64,000 nucleotides of DNA from Cryptomeria japonica. Lineage: Eukaryota > Streptophyta > Pinopsida > Cupressales > Cupressaceae. Below the pieces are notes generated by a model. That model saw nothing but the letters and a program-made list of their open reading frames with translations, ran no database searches and was not told the origin of the DNA. The stretch is from positions 113,865,783 through 113,929,782 of the forward strand of contig NC_081406.1 in the NCBI RefSeq assembly GCF_030272615.1, given 5' to 3'. This document shows positions 47,011 through 58,701 of this stretch, piece after piece (positions within the stretch are counted from its first letter, which is position 1; each line of letters opens with the position of its first letter). The translations under genes were made by a program, and so were the position numbers.

Positions 47011-49968
47011 GATAGATTTCTTCACATAGTTATATGCATCTACTTCCATTTTAGGCCAATAATATCTTGTCCTCAAAATATTTTTAGCCAAGGTGAGCCC
47101 ACTTGAGTGTGCCCCATAGATGCCTTCGTGTACTTCACGTAATGCTCATTCTTCCTCTTGTTTATCTAAACACCTTAGGAGGGAACCATCAAAATGCCTT
47201 CTGAATAGGGTATCTCCAATGATGGTGTAACAAGGACATTAGTGAATGAAGGTTTGTTGTTGGTTTTTGGTAAGGTGTGGGGGAATGGTGTTATCTTTTA
47301 GGAAAGTGAAGGTTTATTGGTACCAGGGGGACTCGGGACCAAAGAGTACACACATCATTTCAGACTCTGATAGATTGTATGCTGATATGAATAGTTTCTC
47401 GACCAAGAACTCACACTTCTGACTATGTGCTGGCATATGAAGGAGGGAGCCAATGGTGGTCATTGCATCTATAACCCTATTGTTTGTTTGCGGGACTTGA
47501 TCAAACTTGATTGTTGTGAAGTGTTGTTTAAGATCTTCAACCATGCTATGATAGGGGAGGAGTTTGTCATCTTTTTTTGGTATTCATCATTGACTTGTTT
47601 TATGAAAAGTTGGGAATCATCATAGACTTGTAATTCCCTTATCTTCCATTGGATAGCCAAACATAATCCTATAATGAGTGCCTCATATTCTGTGATGTTG
47701 TTGGTACATGCAAAAGCTATCTTGGTGTGATCAGTAGTATTCCTGCCCCTGATCCATTTTGTGTGCAAGAGACATCAAAGTATAACTGCCATGTGGAGGA
47801 TGTGGTGACAGTCATAATGAATTCATCTGGTAGTTCTGTGAGAGTAGGATGGTCACCTAGAAGTGTAGCATCAGCAAGCTGATCTATGATGACTTGTTTG
47901 TTAATTGATTTTTTGTCTACATATTCAATGTCAAACTCGGTTAATAGCATGACCCATTTAGCGGTTCTGCCAGTAAGGGTAACTTTTGACAAGAGATATT
48001 TAAGTGGGTCAATTTTAGCAATTGGTTTTTTTTGTTGTTCAACATATAGTATCATAGTTTCTGTGTGCTAAACACCAATGCCAAGAAAGCTCTTTCAATT
48101 GGGGTATAATTGAGTTCATACCCCACTAGTGTCCAACTGATGTAATATATGGCATGTTCCTTCCCTTGATCATCTGTTGTGCCAGTAATGCCCTGAATGC
48201 CACTATGGTAGCACATATGTACAAAATAAGAGGTTTTTCAAGAGTAGGAGGCATAAGCACTGAAGGTGACACTAGATATTCTTTGAGTTTTTCAAAGGCC
48301 TTTTGACACAAGAAGTCCCATTTGAATTTTGTGTCTTTGTGCAATAGGTGTGCAAATGGATGGCACTTATCTGTCAATTGTGAAATAAAACATCTATCAG
48401 ATTGGAGTTTCCCCTGGAGGCTACACAACTATGTGAGAGTTTTTGGTGGAGGCATTTCCATGATGGCTTTCAACTTTGCAGGATTGACCTCGATGCCTCT
48501 GCGAGAAACAATGAAACCTAATAGTTTTCCCGATGTCACACCAAAAAAACACTTCTTAAGATTTAGGCACAATTTGTATTTTTCCAATCATTCAAAGATC
48601 TGCCTTAAGATAGGGATGTGTTCATGTCTTGGCTTTGATTTGCCTAGCAGATCATCCACATAGTCCTCCATTATTTTATGCAAGAGGTCATGAAAAATCA
48701 TCATCATGGCACACTGATATGTGGCTCCAGCATTTTTGAGGCCAAAAGACATGACCGGGTAACGAAAAATCCCCCATGGTGTTGTGAATGCAGTTTTATG
48801 TTGATCTTCATCTGCAATCCTGATTTGATTATATTCAAAAAATCCATCCATAAGTGATAGCATCTCATGTCCTGATGTAAGGTCCGTAATATATCTATGT
48901 TGGGTAGTGGGAAATCATCTTTATGAAAAGCCTTGTTTAGATCTTGAAAATCAGTGCAGATGCAGATGCCCCCAGCAGGTTTGCCAATAGGTACAATGTT
49001 GGATACCCATTCAACATAGTTTATTAGTTTGATGAATTCTGTGTCCAACATCTTTTGGAGCTCTACCTTGACCAGGAGTGCAATATGTGGATGCATTTTG
49101 TGCAACTTTTTTTTGACAGGTTTTGCATTTAGGCGATGGTGAGATTATGAACCATGAAGTTAGGATCTAGACCTGGCATATCAACATAGGACCATGCAAA
49201 ATTGATTTTGGCCTTTGTGAGGAAGTTGATGAACTCTTGTTTCTCTTGCTCTGAGAGGGACTTGGCAATGAGAACATTTTTTGGAATGTCTTCGGTGCCC
49301 ATATTGATACCTTTTATTTCTTCTATTAACAAATTTGACCTCCCTTGTGGAAGATAACCAGTGGTAGGGATGTCAAGTGCCTTTTCTAGGTTTTCACTTT
49401 TGGATACACCCTTTGCTTTTCTTTTTGCTCATCCAAAGGTACCTCGGAGAGGTTTTCACCTAGGGAATCATGTTTTTTTCTTTTTATTACCTTTTTTGTG
49501 GCTAAGGGTGTTGACCTAACTACCAAAGTATCCCTTTTCATGTAGTTGAATACCATGTACTCTGTAGAGAGTAATGAGAGCATTATCATTGGCGCAGATA
49601 TCTAAAGTGGGTTTGTCTCATTGGCCCCAGTCTATGAGTTTAGGATGGACAAGATGTAGCTCATGTGAAATGGGAGGGGTTATGGGGGTGATAGTGTTGA
49701 TGTGAGTGTCAAAGAAGATATTGTTTTCATATTCATAAGGCATTTCGTGGAACTCCTCTTTGTTAGAGTTTTTGATATCCAAAGAATGAATTGAAGGGGC
49801 ACCATCAATAGTAATCTTAGGCACCAGGGTGTACCCCAAGCCTCTATTGTACTTGTAGGAGATAGGATTTATGGGTTCTTTTCTTCCTTTCTACTCTGGT
49901 CCCAAGCCCTATCCTTTTTAACCCATTTTTTCACCTATAACTGATTCTTTTGGATACATTTTTTTCTC
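47011..49968 (-). pseudogene. Ty3/gypsy protease end-RT-RNase H-integrase start (H)
   Basis: From right to left: KGRKEPI and YKYNRGLGYTLVPK (the stretch joining protease and RT), SYVDMPGLDPNFMVHNL (49150), RT with SNIVPIGKPAGGICICTDFQ (48970) and DYVDDLLGKSKPRHEHI (48650), the RNase H with TGRTAKWVMLLTEFDIEYVD (47950) and the FDVSCTQNGSGAGILL segment (47750), then the integrase zinc finger EVHEGIYGAHSSG and YYWPKM, ending YVKKSI at 47011. At least five frame changes and many stops. In RNase H the first catalytic Asp is present (FDVS). Gag and protease core were lost with the deletion at about 49968, which joins directly to the interior of LTR H2. Confidence 0.88.
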
Positions 49969-51076
49969 CTTAGCTTGATTGGATTGGTCCAATGTATGTA
50001 TGTGGTTGGGTCTCCAAAGTGTGCACAAATGAGGATGGAGATGGATAGATGGATGGAAGAGTGAAGTTGTGGATGAGGATCAAAATGGCTAAATATGCAA
50101 GTGGGGATGATTTGGATAGAGTTTGGATATCTAGATGGATTTCACTAGGCAAATTAGCAGCATGCACTTACAAGATTTGGATATGAGATATGAGGGGATG
50201 GAATCCTCAATTTATAGGGAGAGAGAAGGAGAAATGGAGGGCTAGGATTGACCCAAGATGGAGGCTCAAGATTTCTTGTGAGCCCACACAAGGCCCAAGA
50301 GGAGGTGTCGAGACCAAGAGATATGCCTTAAACGCATTTCTTGTCTCCACACTCCTCAAGGTTCATTGGGAAGACTTCCCAATGTGCCTCGATAAGAACA
50401 AGGGATAAGATATTCCTTAAAGAATGAAAATGAAGAATTAAAAATTCTTCAAAAGGGTTGCTCATGGGGATTGGAGGAATAAGAAGAAATTAAAAATTCC
50501 TTGGAAGATGAGATGCTTAGAGGAATGTGAGATTTTGAAAATCTCACATTCACCTAGGAAAAGAACATTTAAGGAGGGTGGTTGGATGGAAGGGACAAGG
50601 AGTTGACTTTGTGGCTAGTCGTGATGATTAGCCACTAGAAACTCATTAGGAGAGGGATTAGAGGAAAGATTAGGTGGGATTAAGGTAGATGAGATTTGTA
50701 GGAGGATTTGAATAGGAGAGAGAATGAGTGGGGGGAAAATTAGAAGAATAATGCTAAGTGAGCTTAGGGAGTTTCTAGAAGAATTTATTAGGTTAATGAA
50801 GGATTAGGAAAAAGGTGATTTGTAGGAATAATTTAGGCTAACTAATTTATTGAAATTAATTAGTTAAGAGGAGGAATTTGAGGAGATTTAATATTGAGGA
50901 TTTTTAGAAGAATAAAAGGGGGTTGACTTATTAAATAAATCAATCAACAGACTATAGTGACAATATTAATTATAATTAATAACATTGAGGAGGAATTAAA
51001 ATTTGGAATAATTAATAAATTAATTATCTAAGGAACTTAAAATAATTAAAATAATAATTTTTTTTAGGTGTCTACA
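49969..51076 (-). repeat. 5' LTR of element H (H2), truncated inward
   Basis: 1108 bp matching 12482-13598 of H1. About 163 bp of its inner end, the primer site and the leader are deleted. Its outer end gtctaca meets the target duplication gatgg (51077-51081). Confidence 0.88.
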
Positions 51077-51404
51077 GATGGTGTATCGAGCGGATTGGCG
51101 TATGAAGGTTTTGCATTAGTTGTTTGATTGATTGGGTGGATGGATTTGATCACATAGGTAAGCATAAAACTTACCATACTATTGGTAATCAAGACCAATG
51201 AGTTGAGATACCATCTTGGATTATGGGATATCATAAGCAGGGATCCAAAGTTGTTCAAGTAAGAATTTGTAGTGTGTTGAATTTTGTGGAAGATTGAGGA
51301 GAGAGGCTATTGTAGCCATTGCATCTACAACTCTTTTTTGATCTTGAGGAATCTATTTAAAAGTGATAGCTATGAATAATTATTTGAAGTTATCAACCAT
51401 TTTT
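51077..51404 (-). pseudogene. Ty3/gypsy RNase H-integrase link (M)
   Basis: Minus-strand remnant of the stretch between RNase H and integrase: KFLLEQLWIPAYDIP (51200) and IHPPNQSNN, ending RYTI at the H insertion. It is parallel to 47150-47550 of H. The plus-strand wording gccattgcatctacaac matches cattgcatctataac at 47460. Split from 53018-53468 by the solo LTR Q. Confidence 0.75.
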
Positions 51405-53017
51405 TGTTGAACAAAATGTAACACTAAGAGGGGAGGTGAATTAGTGGTTCCCAATAAATCCTTACCTTTTAGACCAAGCTTTGAGTACCGACTAACAACC
51501 TAAGCACTAAGCAATCAAAATAGTAAGATATGAGAGGGTATAAAAAAGGCAAACACATAAATGCACAAATTACAACACCAGATGTATGAGGAAAACCCAA
51601 TATGGGAAAAACCTTAGTGAGAAATGTTGTTGGAGTCTATTGCTCCAATCCAGCCTTACAATGAAATAATAAGTTACAATGATTTAGGGCACCAACCCAA
51701 GGAAAACCAACCCCTGCACCAAGCACTAACTCGGTGTAATACAATGAAATACAACTTAATACAATGATAGAACCTTGTTGCAAAAGATTTTTGCAACACC
51801 TGATCAACTTATGTCTGCAGGATACCTCTGTTATCAAATTCCTCTCTCTGATCACTTTCTGGTTACTTGGATTCCTTCCTAACCATTCAATCTCTACCGG
51901 TACACTTGATTGTTAAGACTTGAACAACTCATTGGTTACTTAGTCACTACCAATAAAGATCTCTTACCGGTTTAGTCTGCTAACACCACATTTTGTCTCT
52001 CAATGAAGAAACTCTCAAATAGATTATCTCTCTTCTTTCTCAAGCTCTCTTTTCTCTCACAACTTGCATCCAACATCAATCATCTTTAGTCTTGATTTAA
52101 CATATTTATATCTGAGGATTCTTGCCAAAACCAATATTCAAACGGTGGCGCACTAAGGTTTTCTTCCACCAACTCAATATGCATCAATCTGATCGAATCT
52201 ACTTTTCTAGAATGATGAACTATAACACATCAATCAACACTACCATATCATCATCTTCCAATGTGCGTTTTCTATTTTTAGACGTTTGCAACTAGTTTTT
52301 CGGCCTTACTCTATACATTTCCATTAATGCTTTAGGTGGTTCCTTTGACCAACAAGTACAAGGATTGAATTGTCCTACAGAATCAGATCAATCATCTTGC
52401 CTCTCTATCTTCTTTGAGCTACAATATCTTGCCATCGACCTATGATTTGTGGGATCTCCATTAATGCCAGCCAACTCATCATCTACCATGTTCATGAGTA
52501 CTTCACCAACCTCTGCATTCTTGCCACATGTCAACTTGTCATCCTTATTGACATCCACCTCTGCTTAGACTCCAAAGTTAGTTTGGTATAATCTTCAGAC
52601 TGCTATATTGGTTTGACATCCTTCACGGACAAAGACACTACCAGTTCAACTCAACTCACTGGTATAACGTAACCTCACTAGTGGACCTTCATACCTGCTA
52701 ACATCTCCTCTATTGGTGGATCCACTTGGCATGCTATCAAACACAATAAAACACATCAATCCATCAACTAATATTATTTATAGTGATGTTGTACTTCTCT
52801 CTATATACCAGTAATCACATCCCTATTATCCTTTTCTTACTTACTAGTAGATGTTGCACTTCATGAGTACTAGTAACATACCTTTTCCGTCTACTTACAC
52901 ACTCCATCCTTCATATCGGTTGACATCACTACTTACTTCATTCATTTCGGTTGCCTCTACTTACTCATTGGTGACCATTCCATACCAGTTGACATCAATG
53001 ACAACCTAATGCCAACA
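51405..53017 (-). repeat. Solo copia LTR Q
   Basis: About 1613 bp with ends tgttg...caaca, a gaggggaggtgaattag block near its left end and gacatcaatgacaa near its right end, as in LTRs A, P and L; orientation minus by that similarity. Both flanks are M RNase H sequence and no interior is present. Flanks ttttt (51400-51404) and ttttc (53018-53022) agree at four of five, but the target is T-rich, so this is weak. No gene inside. Confidence 0.78.
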
Positions 53018-53468
53018 TTTTCTTGTAAGGCATGAGCTTATCATCCTTGGTTTGGTATTCATCATTGACCTATCAAATGACCAGTTGTGAATCACCATAG
53101 ACTTGTAGCTCCTTCAATTTTTATTGGATGACCATTTGTAGTCCTGTGATCAAATCTTCATACTTTGTTATGTTATTCATGCATGACAAAGTAAGCCTAT
53201 ATGATTTGGGAATGCTATCACCTTGAGGAGTGATAAAAAAGAATACCAGCTCTTGAACCATGCCTAGTGTATGGTCCATCAAAATATAGCTTCTATTGTT
53301 GTGTTGGTATGATTGTGGAGATCCCTCATCTATAAAACTAGAAATGAGAGGATGGTCTTCTATGAGTGGCGCTTCAGCCATCTGATCTACAATGACTTGC
53401 CCTTTGATTTTTTTTCCAGTCCACATATTCTATGTCAAATTCTCTAAGGAACTATAGTATCATAAAAT
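53018..53468 (-). pseudogene. Ty3/gypsy RNase H (M)
   Basis: Open frame 53121-53426 with GQVIVDQMAEAPLIEDHPL, DHTLGMVQELVFFFITPQGD and LSCMNNITKYEDLITGLQMV, matching the H RNase H (DQLADATLLGDHPTL, ACTNNITEYEALIIGLCLAI). The frame changes near 53400 at a T-run within the IEYVD motif. The remainder of M pol upstream is cut off by gypsy K. Confidence 0.8.
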
Positions 53469-54194
53469 TGCAACCCTAACAATTTTTTACTGCATTAGGG
53501 TCCTCACGCATGTGAAATCGAATCCTCTAGCCTGATCGGAGACTAGAGATTGCTCGACTTGCAGAAACAACTTCTTCCTTGGCCTCTACATCACCCCGTT
53601 CATACTCTACCCTAGAGAAAAGGGTATGATAGGTGCATGGCACCATTGTTCCCTCTTGGAAAGGGGCATGGAACCCCTTTCCCTGCCCTATTTTGGAGCA
53701 GGACCCTTCCTAGGGTTGCATTGTTGGTTGTGCATCAGGCTAGAAACTCCCCCGATGTCAGCCCATGATGAAATTCAAATCCACCAAACATTTATTTAAG
53801 GGGAATTCATCCTATCATTTGCATAAGTGAAAATTTGATAAGTTGAATGAGTGGGAAATTCACAAGAGATCAAGCATTCAAGCATTTAAGCATCCAAGCA
53901 TTCTTTTCTAGTATTGAACATTATCAAGTCTCCATTCAAGGCTAGGTGTTGCATTCAAGTAAAGGATTCAACCATTGAAGAGGAGATTGATTCTATCATT
54001 CAATTCCACATAGGCATTTCTATCAACATTGTTACTACAATCTCCCTTGAGGTGATTTACAATTCAATCTTTCATTTTCATCTACTTGCAAGTACTTTCT
54101 TTCATTATTTGGTTAATTCCAAAACTAGGGTTTGACCTAATGGAAAACCCCCAATCCCAACACATTTTCCCCTCTTTTGCATGTGTAGGTTGCA
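53469..54194 (+). repeat. 5' LTR of K
   Basis: 726 bp with a perfect 7-bp terminal inverted repeat, TGCAACC...GGTTGCA. The left edge meets M RNase H sequence; the right edge meets ggtgccgaattgtaca, a possible primer site I cannot assign. There is no second copy in the window to confirm the ends. Confidence 0.6.
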
Positions 54195-55830
54195 GGTGCC
54201 GAATTGTACATTTGGATTCGGGCTTCATTTGTAGAGGCAGAAAAACCCTTTTCATTTCATGGATTTTTCGGAGGACCGTGTACATTCCTACTACAGTCTA
54301 GGTAACTTTTCCTCAAATTCGCAAAACACTTCATCTTGACATTTTACTACCAGATCCAGGTGCATAGCTTCATCCCATATTCTGAAGTCACGTTACAATT
54401 GATTCTTTGTCACTTTTGCACTACATAATTCAATCAATTTCCTTTCCAAATCAAACAAGGAAGAGGGGATCAACTTAACATTCCCAATTCATTCAGAATT
54501 CAATCTACAATCTTTGTGTGGAGAGATTGAATCTAGTGAATTATGCTCTCCTTTTCCCAATGTAATGGTGAGAAGTGCTTGAGTGGTAATCGAAAGCGAA
54601 ACTCTCATCTCTCTTTGAGGGAAAGGGTAGTTTCCTTCTTGATTTATCATTCACCATTTTTCCACCATTGCATTTTGGTGAACCCAACATCTTGCATGCT
54701 TTCCTTTGAACAAAATTGCATATTTTTCATTTACAAGTTTCAACATTCTACAAACTTGGTGGTTAAATCATTAAAAACCCTAGTTTTTAAATTTAAAATT
54801 GAACTTGTGATTTGTAAAAATTGCTTGTGGTTATCTTAGATCTAAAAATAGCTTCATTTGTCAAATTCAATTTCCTCATTGTCTTGTTCAATTTGCAATT
54901 AAAATTTACAAAATTAAGAGGTTACTTGTAAAAACCCTAATTTTCAAAAATTATCCTGAACTTGTGGAAAAATTGGATTTCCATTTAATTTTTAGATTTC
55001 TGATTGTTCTCAGATTTGTCTTCAATCCTACAATTCAAATTTTCAATTTTCCCCCCTTTTTCCAAAATTCAAGTTTCAAAATTAAGTGGTTAGGTCACCA
55101 AACCCTCATTTTTAAAATTAATTGGATTTTGTGTGAATTTCAAATCAATATCATTGACATAACCCTAATTTTTAAAATTAATTGGATTTTGTGTGAATTT
55201 CAAATCAATATCATTTTACATTTAGATTTCTAAACATTTTCCAAGGTGTCCCCATCCATTACGTTTGACCCTTTTCAAAATTGCAATTCAATTCCCTTTT
55301 TTTTCAAAACCTAATAGGGTCCTATTTTCACATTTCTGCCTTCATTTCGCCCATCTAGAGATCGTAAAATTTGCCAATTTTCTGGGGTTAGCTTTAAAAT
55401 CATCGTAAATATCCATCCTTAACAATTTTGAAAAAAGTTGGTCGGACCATGTGCATTCCCACCATGGTCCTCGACTTTTTCCTCAAAATTTTGGGAGATT
55501 GTATTTAATAGCTTAAATCTAGAAGATTGGTTGATTTTATCGATTTTTGATCCCTCTAGAATTGGAAATACCTTCAAAATTCAACATTTCAACTTTCAAG
55601 AAATTTTTAAAAATTAAGAGGTTAATTATCGTCTGCCCTGATTTTAAAATTAAGTGGTATTCCTTTGGCCCTAATTTTAAAATTTCATTTTCCTTTCATT
55701 TTTGGAAATTGTGTCATTCTCTTCCTCCAACAAAGTTCAAATTGTGTAATCATTATTTTCTTAAATTTTGCATTAACCAATTTCGTAAGCTTTGTTCCAC
55801 AATTCAAAATTCAAATTTTCCCTCTAGTGC
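54195..55830 (+). mobile_element. K leader, non-coding
   Basis: About 1.6 kb, AT-rich, full of aaattcaattt-type words; no convincing gene. It includes a 60-bp tandem duplication (55101-55215) and two diverged copies of a ggaccrtgtrcattccyacc block (about 54273 and 55446). Confidence 0.65.
55101..55215 (+). repeat. 60-bp tandem duplication in K leader
   Basis: aaccctcatttttaaaatta at 55101 recurs at 55161 with one change, followed by an identical stretch in each; the period is exactly 60. The near identity implies that it is younger than most decay around it. Confidence 0.92.
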
Positions 55831-57786
55831 ATGAGTTTTACCACTATTATTCCTACCTATCCTATCCCCGTTAGACAAAGCATTAGATTTAAGGCTTTAC
55901 AAGGTTTAATTACCGAGGAGATGGAGCCTAATTTGGGTGACTTCTTTAATGAAGATCATGCTAATTCTTCCCATCCTAATTATGTGCCTATTCACCCCAT
56001 TGATGGATCCCATGATGAAGAAGAAGATTTAACTAGGGTTTCTTTAGATCAACTTTCTACATTAGACAATCAATTGGATAACTTTCAACAATGGATGCCC
56101 CACGAATACCCTAATAATGAAGCTCTTCCATTAATTGAAGGTCTTAAGTGCGCGCTTCAAAGTGATAAGAATAGAATTGATATATTGCGTGGCATTGCAC
56201 ATATTGTTGATTCTAGTGTCATGCCTATCAAGATTTGTGTCGAAACCCTAGGTTACTCACAACCTTCAATCCAAGTCAATTCCTCTATTCCTTTGACTAA
56301 TCCTATGACCAGTATTCCTTCTTTCACATCCAACATCATGGCTACTTCAACTCAACATGTCATCCCTATAACCATAGGTCATGGGGGAAATCCTTCTTCT
56401 TCATTTAATCCTCCATCTTTATCTATGTCTTCCATGAATATTCCTATTATTCCTCAACCAATTAGTGTGACATAAGGGGGTGATTCCTTTAACAAGTTTA
56501 TTCCTCCTTTAAGTGTCCCTTTCCCTACCCAATCATCACCAATGCCTACTTATCATAATGTCCCACCACCTTATTCTTAGTCCATGCCTTCTTTCCACAA
56601 CATCACACCACCTTCTCAATCACCTACGTCTAACATTAATTCTTCCACCGAAATGACAATCAACAATCTTGCTCAAACCGTGTCTTCCTTACAACAGCAA
56701 ATTGCCTCCATCAGTCAATCCAAGTTTAGTGTGCCCACCTTTGATGTTGCAAGCCCACTTTATCTTGACATTGTTAAAGTCGTGCCACCAAAACATGTTG
56801 AGATCCCTCAATTGGAACTCTATAATGGAAAAGGTCATCCTCTTACGCATGTCAAAACATTTCAAACCTTGTGTACTGATTTTGATTATGATCAACAATT
56901 TCTTGCAAAATTGTTGAAAAGAACACTAAGAGATAAGGCCTTACAATGGTATTTCTCTCTGCCTTCTTATTCTATCACTCCCTTTCAACAACTAGCAAAT
57001 GCTTTCATCCAACAATTTCAAAACAACATTGGTCCTAAAATCACTTTGATTGATTTAATGCATTGTAAAGAAGGTGTTAAAGAAAAAGTGACCGATTTCA
57101 TTGGTAGATATAAGCGTTTGTGTGCTCAAATTTCTTTTCATGTACTTGATAATAATATTCAAATAATTTTCATTTCTAATTTACAAAAAGATATCAGGGA
57201 AAAGCTTCTTTTGTCTGTGTTTACTTCCTTTCTGCAGTTGTACGCAATACTCCACAATTATCAATTGGTTATGAGTCAAATGGAGCAATCCACTTCTATG
57301 GCTCTGAGTGATAAGGGGGAGAGTGTTCAATAACTGTTTGCAAAGTTCAAACCAGCAAAAAGCTTCATCAAGTTCAATTATCCAATCAACAACAACCATG
57401 TGAATGCTACAATAGGCGTGCCTTCTATTTCTAAATTTTTCCAAAGAGAAAGATAATTTACTCCTTTGAATGAATCTTTACATAGTATTATGTCTCAATT
57501 GTTGCACATAAATGTTATCAAACTTCCTCCTATAAAACAAATTGATCCTTCCAAACTTTCATCTCCTTATTTTGGTAACAATTCTTTTTGCCAATTTCAT
57601 CGTCAACCTGGTCCTGATACTGAGAAATGTTTTGCATTGAAGAATAAGATTCAAGACTTGACTAATAATAATACTATATCTATGGCAGGTGTGAATGATA
57701 AAGGGAATAAATTAGTTGCTCCTCCTAATCAAAGTCTTAAGATTTTCATTGATCCCTTTCCATCTCATAGCTCTAAACTTGGTTAA
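55831..57786 (+). pseudogene. Ty3/gypsy gag (K), decayed
   Basis: One frame from ATG 55831, interrupted by stops at 56473, 56578, 57331 and about 57454. N-terminal part acidic (DEEEDLTRVSLDQLSTLDNQ), then a Pro/Ser-rich linker with PPPYS, then the retrotransposon gag core: IPQLELYNGKGHPLTHVKTF, LKRTLRDKALQWYFSLP, and DFIGRYKRLCAQISFHV. Near 57590 FCQFHRQPGPDTEKCFALKN is the zinc-knuckle-like C-x2-H motif of Tat/Athila gag, with the second His changed to Pro. The frame is lost near 57780, where the protease continues one frame over. Confidence 0.88.
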
Positions 57787-58690
57787 TATGGTAGAAACAC
57801 AGGATATACCTAAGGATCCTTCTATTACATTTGACCCTAGTGAGACCATTAGAGCACCTAATGGCCCTTTATACATAGTTGCAAAGGTTAAGGATATCCC
57901 TTACCATGGTGCCCTTATTGAACCCTCTTGCATGGTTAATGTCATAACTGAAGAGTATCTTTTCACTTTATGATTGCATAAGCCAATACATGATGCTTGT
58001 AACATGGTTGTGAAGTTATTTTATGGCTTCTCTTGTCCTTCCATTGGTTCTATCACTCTTCCTATTGAATTTCATGCTAAATCCATGGATGTTGACTTTG
58101 TTATCATACCCTCTTCTGAGCAATTCCATGTGAAGTTGGGCTATCCTTGGCTATCTTCCATGAAGGCTATTACTTCTCCAATCCACAAGTATCTTATATT
58201 TCCTCACAATGGATAAATCATAACCATGAACCATAGCTTATTTCATTCATCCAAAAGAAGCCCCGATGTCCCTATTGATCTATTTTGGCCTAAACAATTT
58301 CAATCTCTTCCATCAAGGAGTGATGCTCTTTTTCAATCTTATAAAAAATGGATGAACGATATGATCTTATCCTTAAGTCAACCTAGATCACCAACACTTG
58401 ACATTCCTATTATTCTTCAAGATGAGGTTCTTCCCCTCTCGGATAGAACTAATCTCCTTCCTAAGGAAAATTGTCCACTTACTCCTATGGATGTGAATTT
58501 ACCTTCTCTTAAGGAGAACAACAATATTCCTCCTAAGATTAAACCTATGCCTCCTCCTAATGATGGACATGGTCTCCTTCCTATACCTAATATTCCTCCT
58601 TTTTATGGTGGAGTTCCACATCCTTTCTCTTATTGAGATAAGAGGCCTCCTTCTCCTCTTGTTCAACCAAAAAGACCTTAACTTTGATGG
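57787..58690 (+). pseudogene. Ty3/gypsy protease region (K)
   Basis: Reads in the frame shifted from gag: NMVETQDIP, APNGPLYIVAKVKDIPYHGA, then LIEPSCMVNVITEEYL at the place of the aspartic protease active site (usually L-I-D-x-G-S/A), so the catalytic Asp is Glu and Gly is Ser. VDFVIIPSSEQFHVKLGYPW follows, typical of this protease. Stops at 57971 and 58214. The Pro-rich remainder to about 58636 leads toward RT, which is missing because copia L begins at about 58702. Confidence 0.82.
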
Positions 58691-58701
58691 TATGATCAAA
58701 G

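Larger units (their letters stand above)
12319..51076 (-). mobile_element. Ty3/gypsy element H with antisense PMD gene, heavily nested
   Basis: Minus-strand gypsy element bounded by LTRs H1 (12319-13598) and H2 (49969-51076, truncated inward) and by perfect gatgg duplications. Reading from the right: H2, a deletion removing primer site, gag and most of protease, then protease end, RT, RNase H and integrase start (47011-49968), the integrase core (23599-24032), an antisense PMD gene (plus strand) and H1. Two large insertions interrupt it: F/G (24033-47010) inside the integrase zinc finger and copia P (15317-22713) inside the PMD gene. Extra genes between pol and 3' LTR, sometimes antisense, are known in the Tat lineage, which this resembles. 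Confidence 0.85.
53469..58701 (+). mobile_element. Ty3/gypsy element K, 5' half
   Basis: Plus-strand element with a 5' LTR (53469-54194), a long leader, gag (55831-57786) and protease (57787 to about 58690), cut by copia L before RT. It is inserted in the RNase H of M, in the opposite orientation. Its right half lies beyond the window or is lost. Confidence 0.82.

Noticed and set aside
47011-49968. Assigning this pol segment to element F
   Set aside because: Its last codons (YVKKSI) join the integrase at 24032 (IPC-KHGD) across the gatac/gatag duplication; it belongs to H.
49969-51076. H2 read as an independent solo LTR
   Set aside because: It shares the gatgg duplication with the far left H LTR, and the pol beside it joins the H integrase in frame, so it is the 5' LTR of H.
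52080-53017. Search for a host gene or tRNA in the copia LTR Q and the K leader
   Set aside because: No splice-consistent coding sequence and no cloverleaf with A and B boxes could be found by eye; the sequence shows only LTR or leader features.
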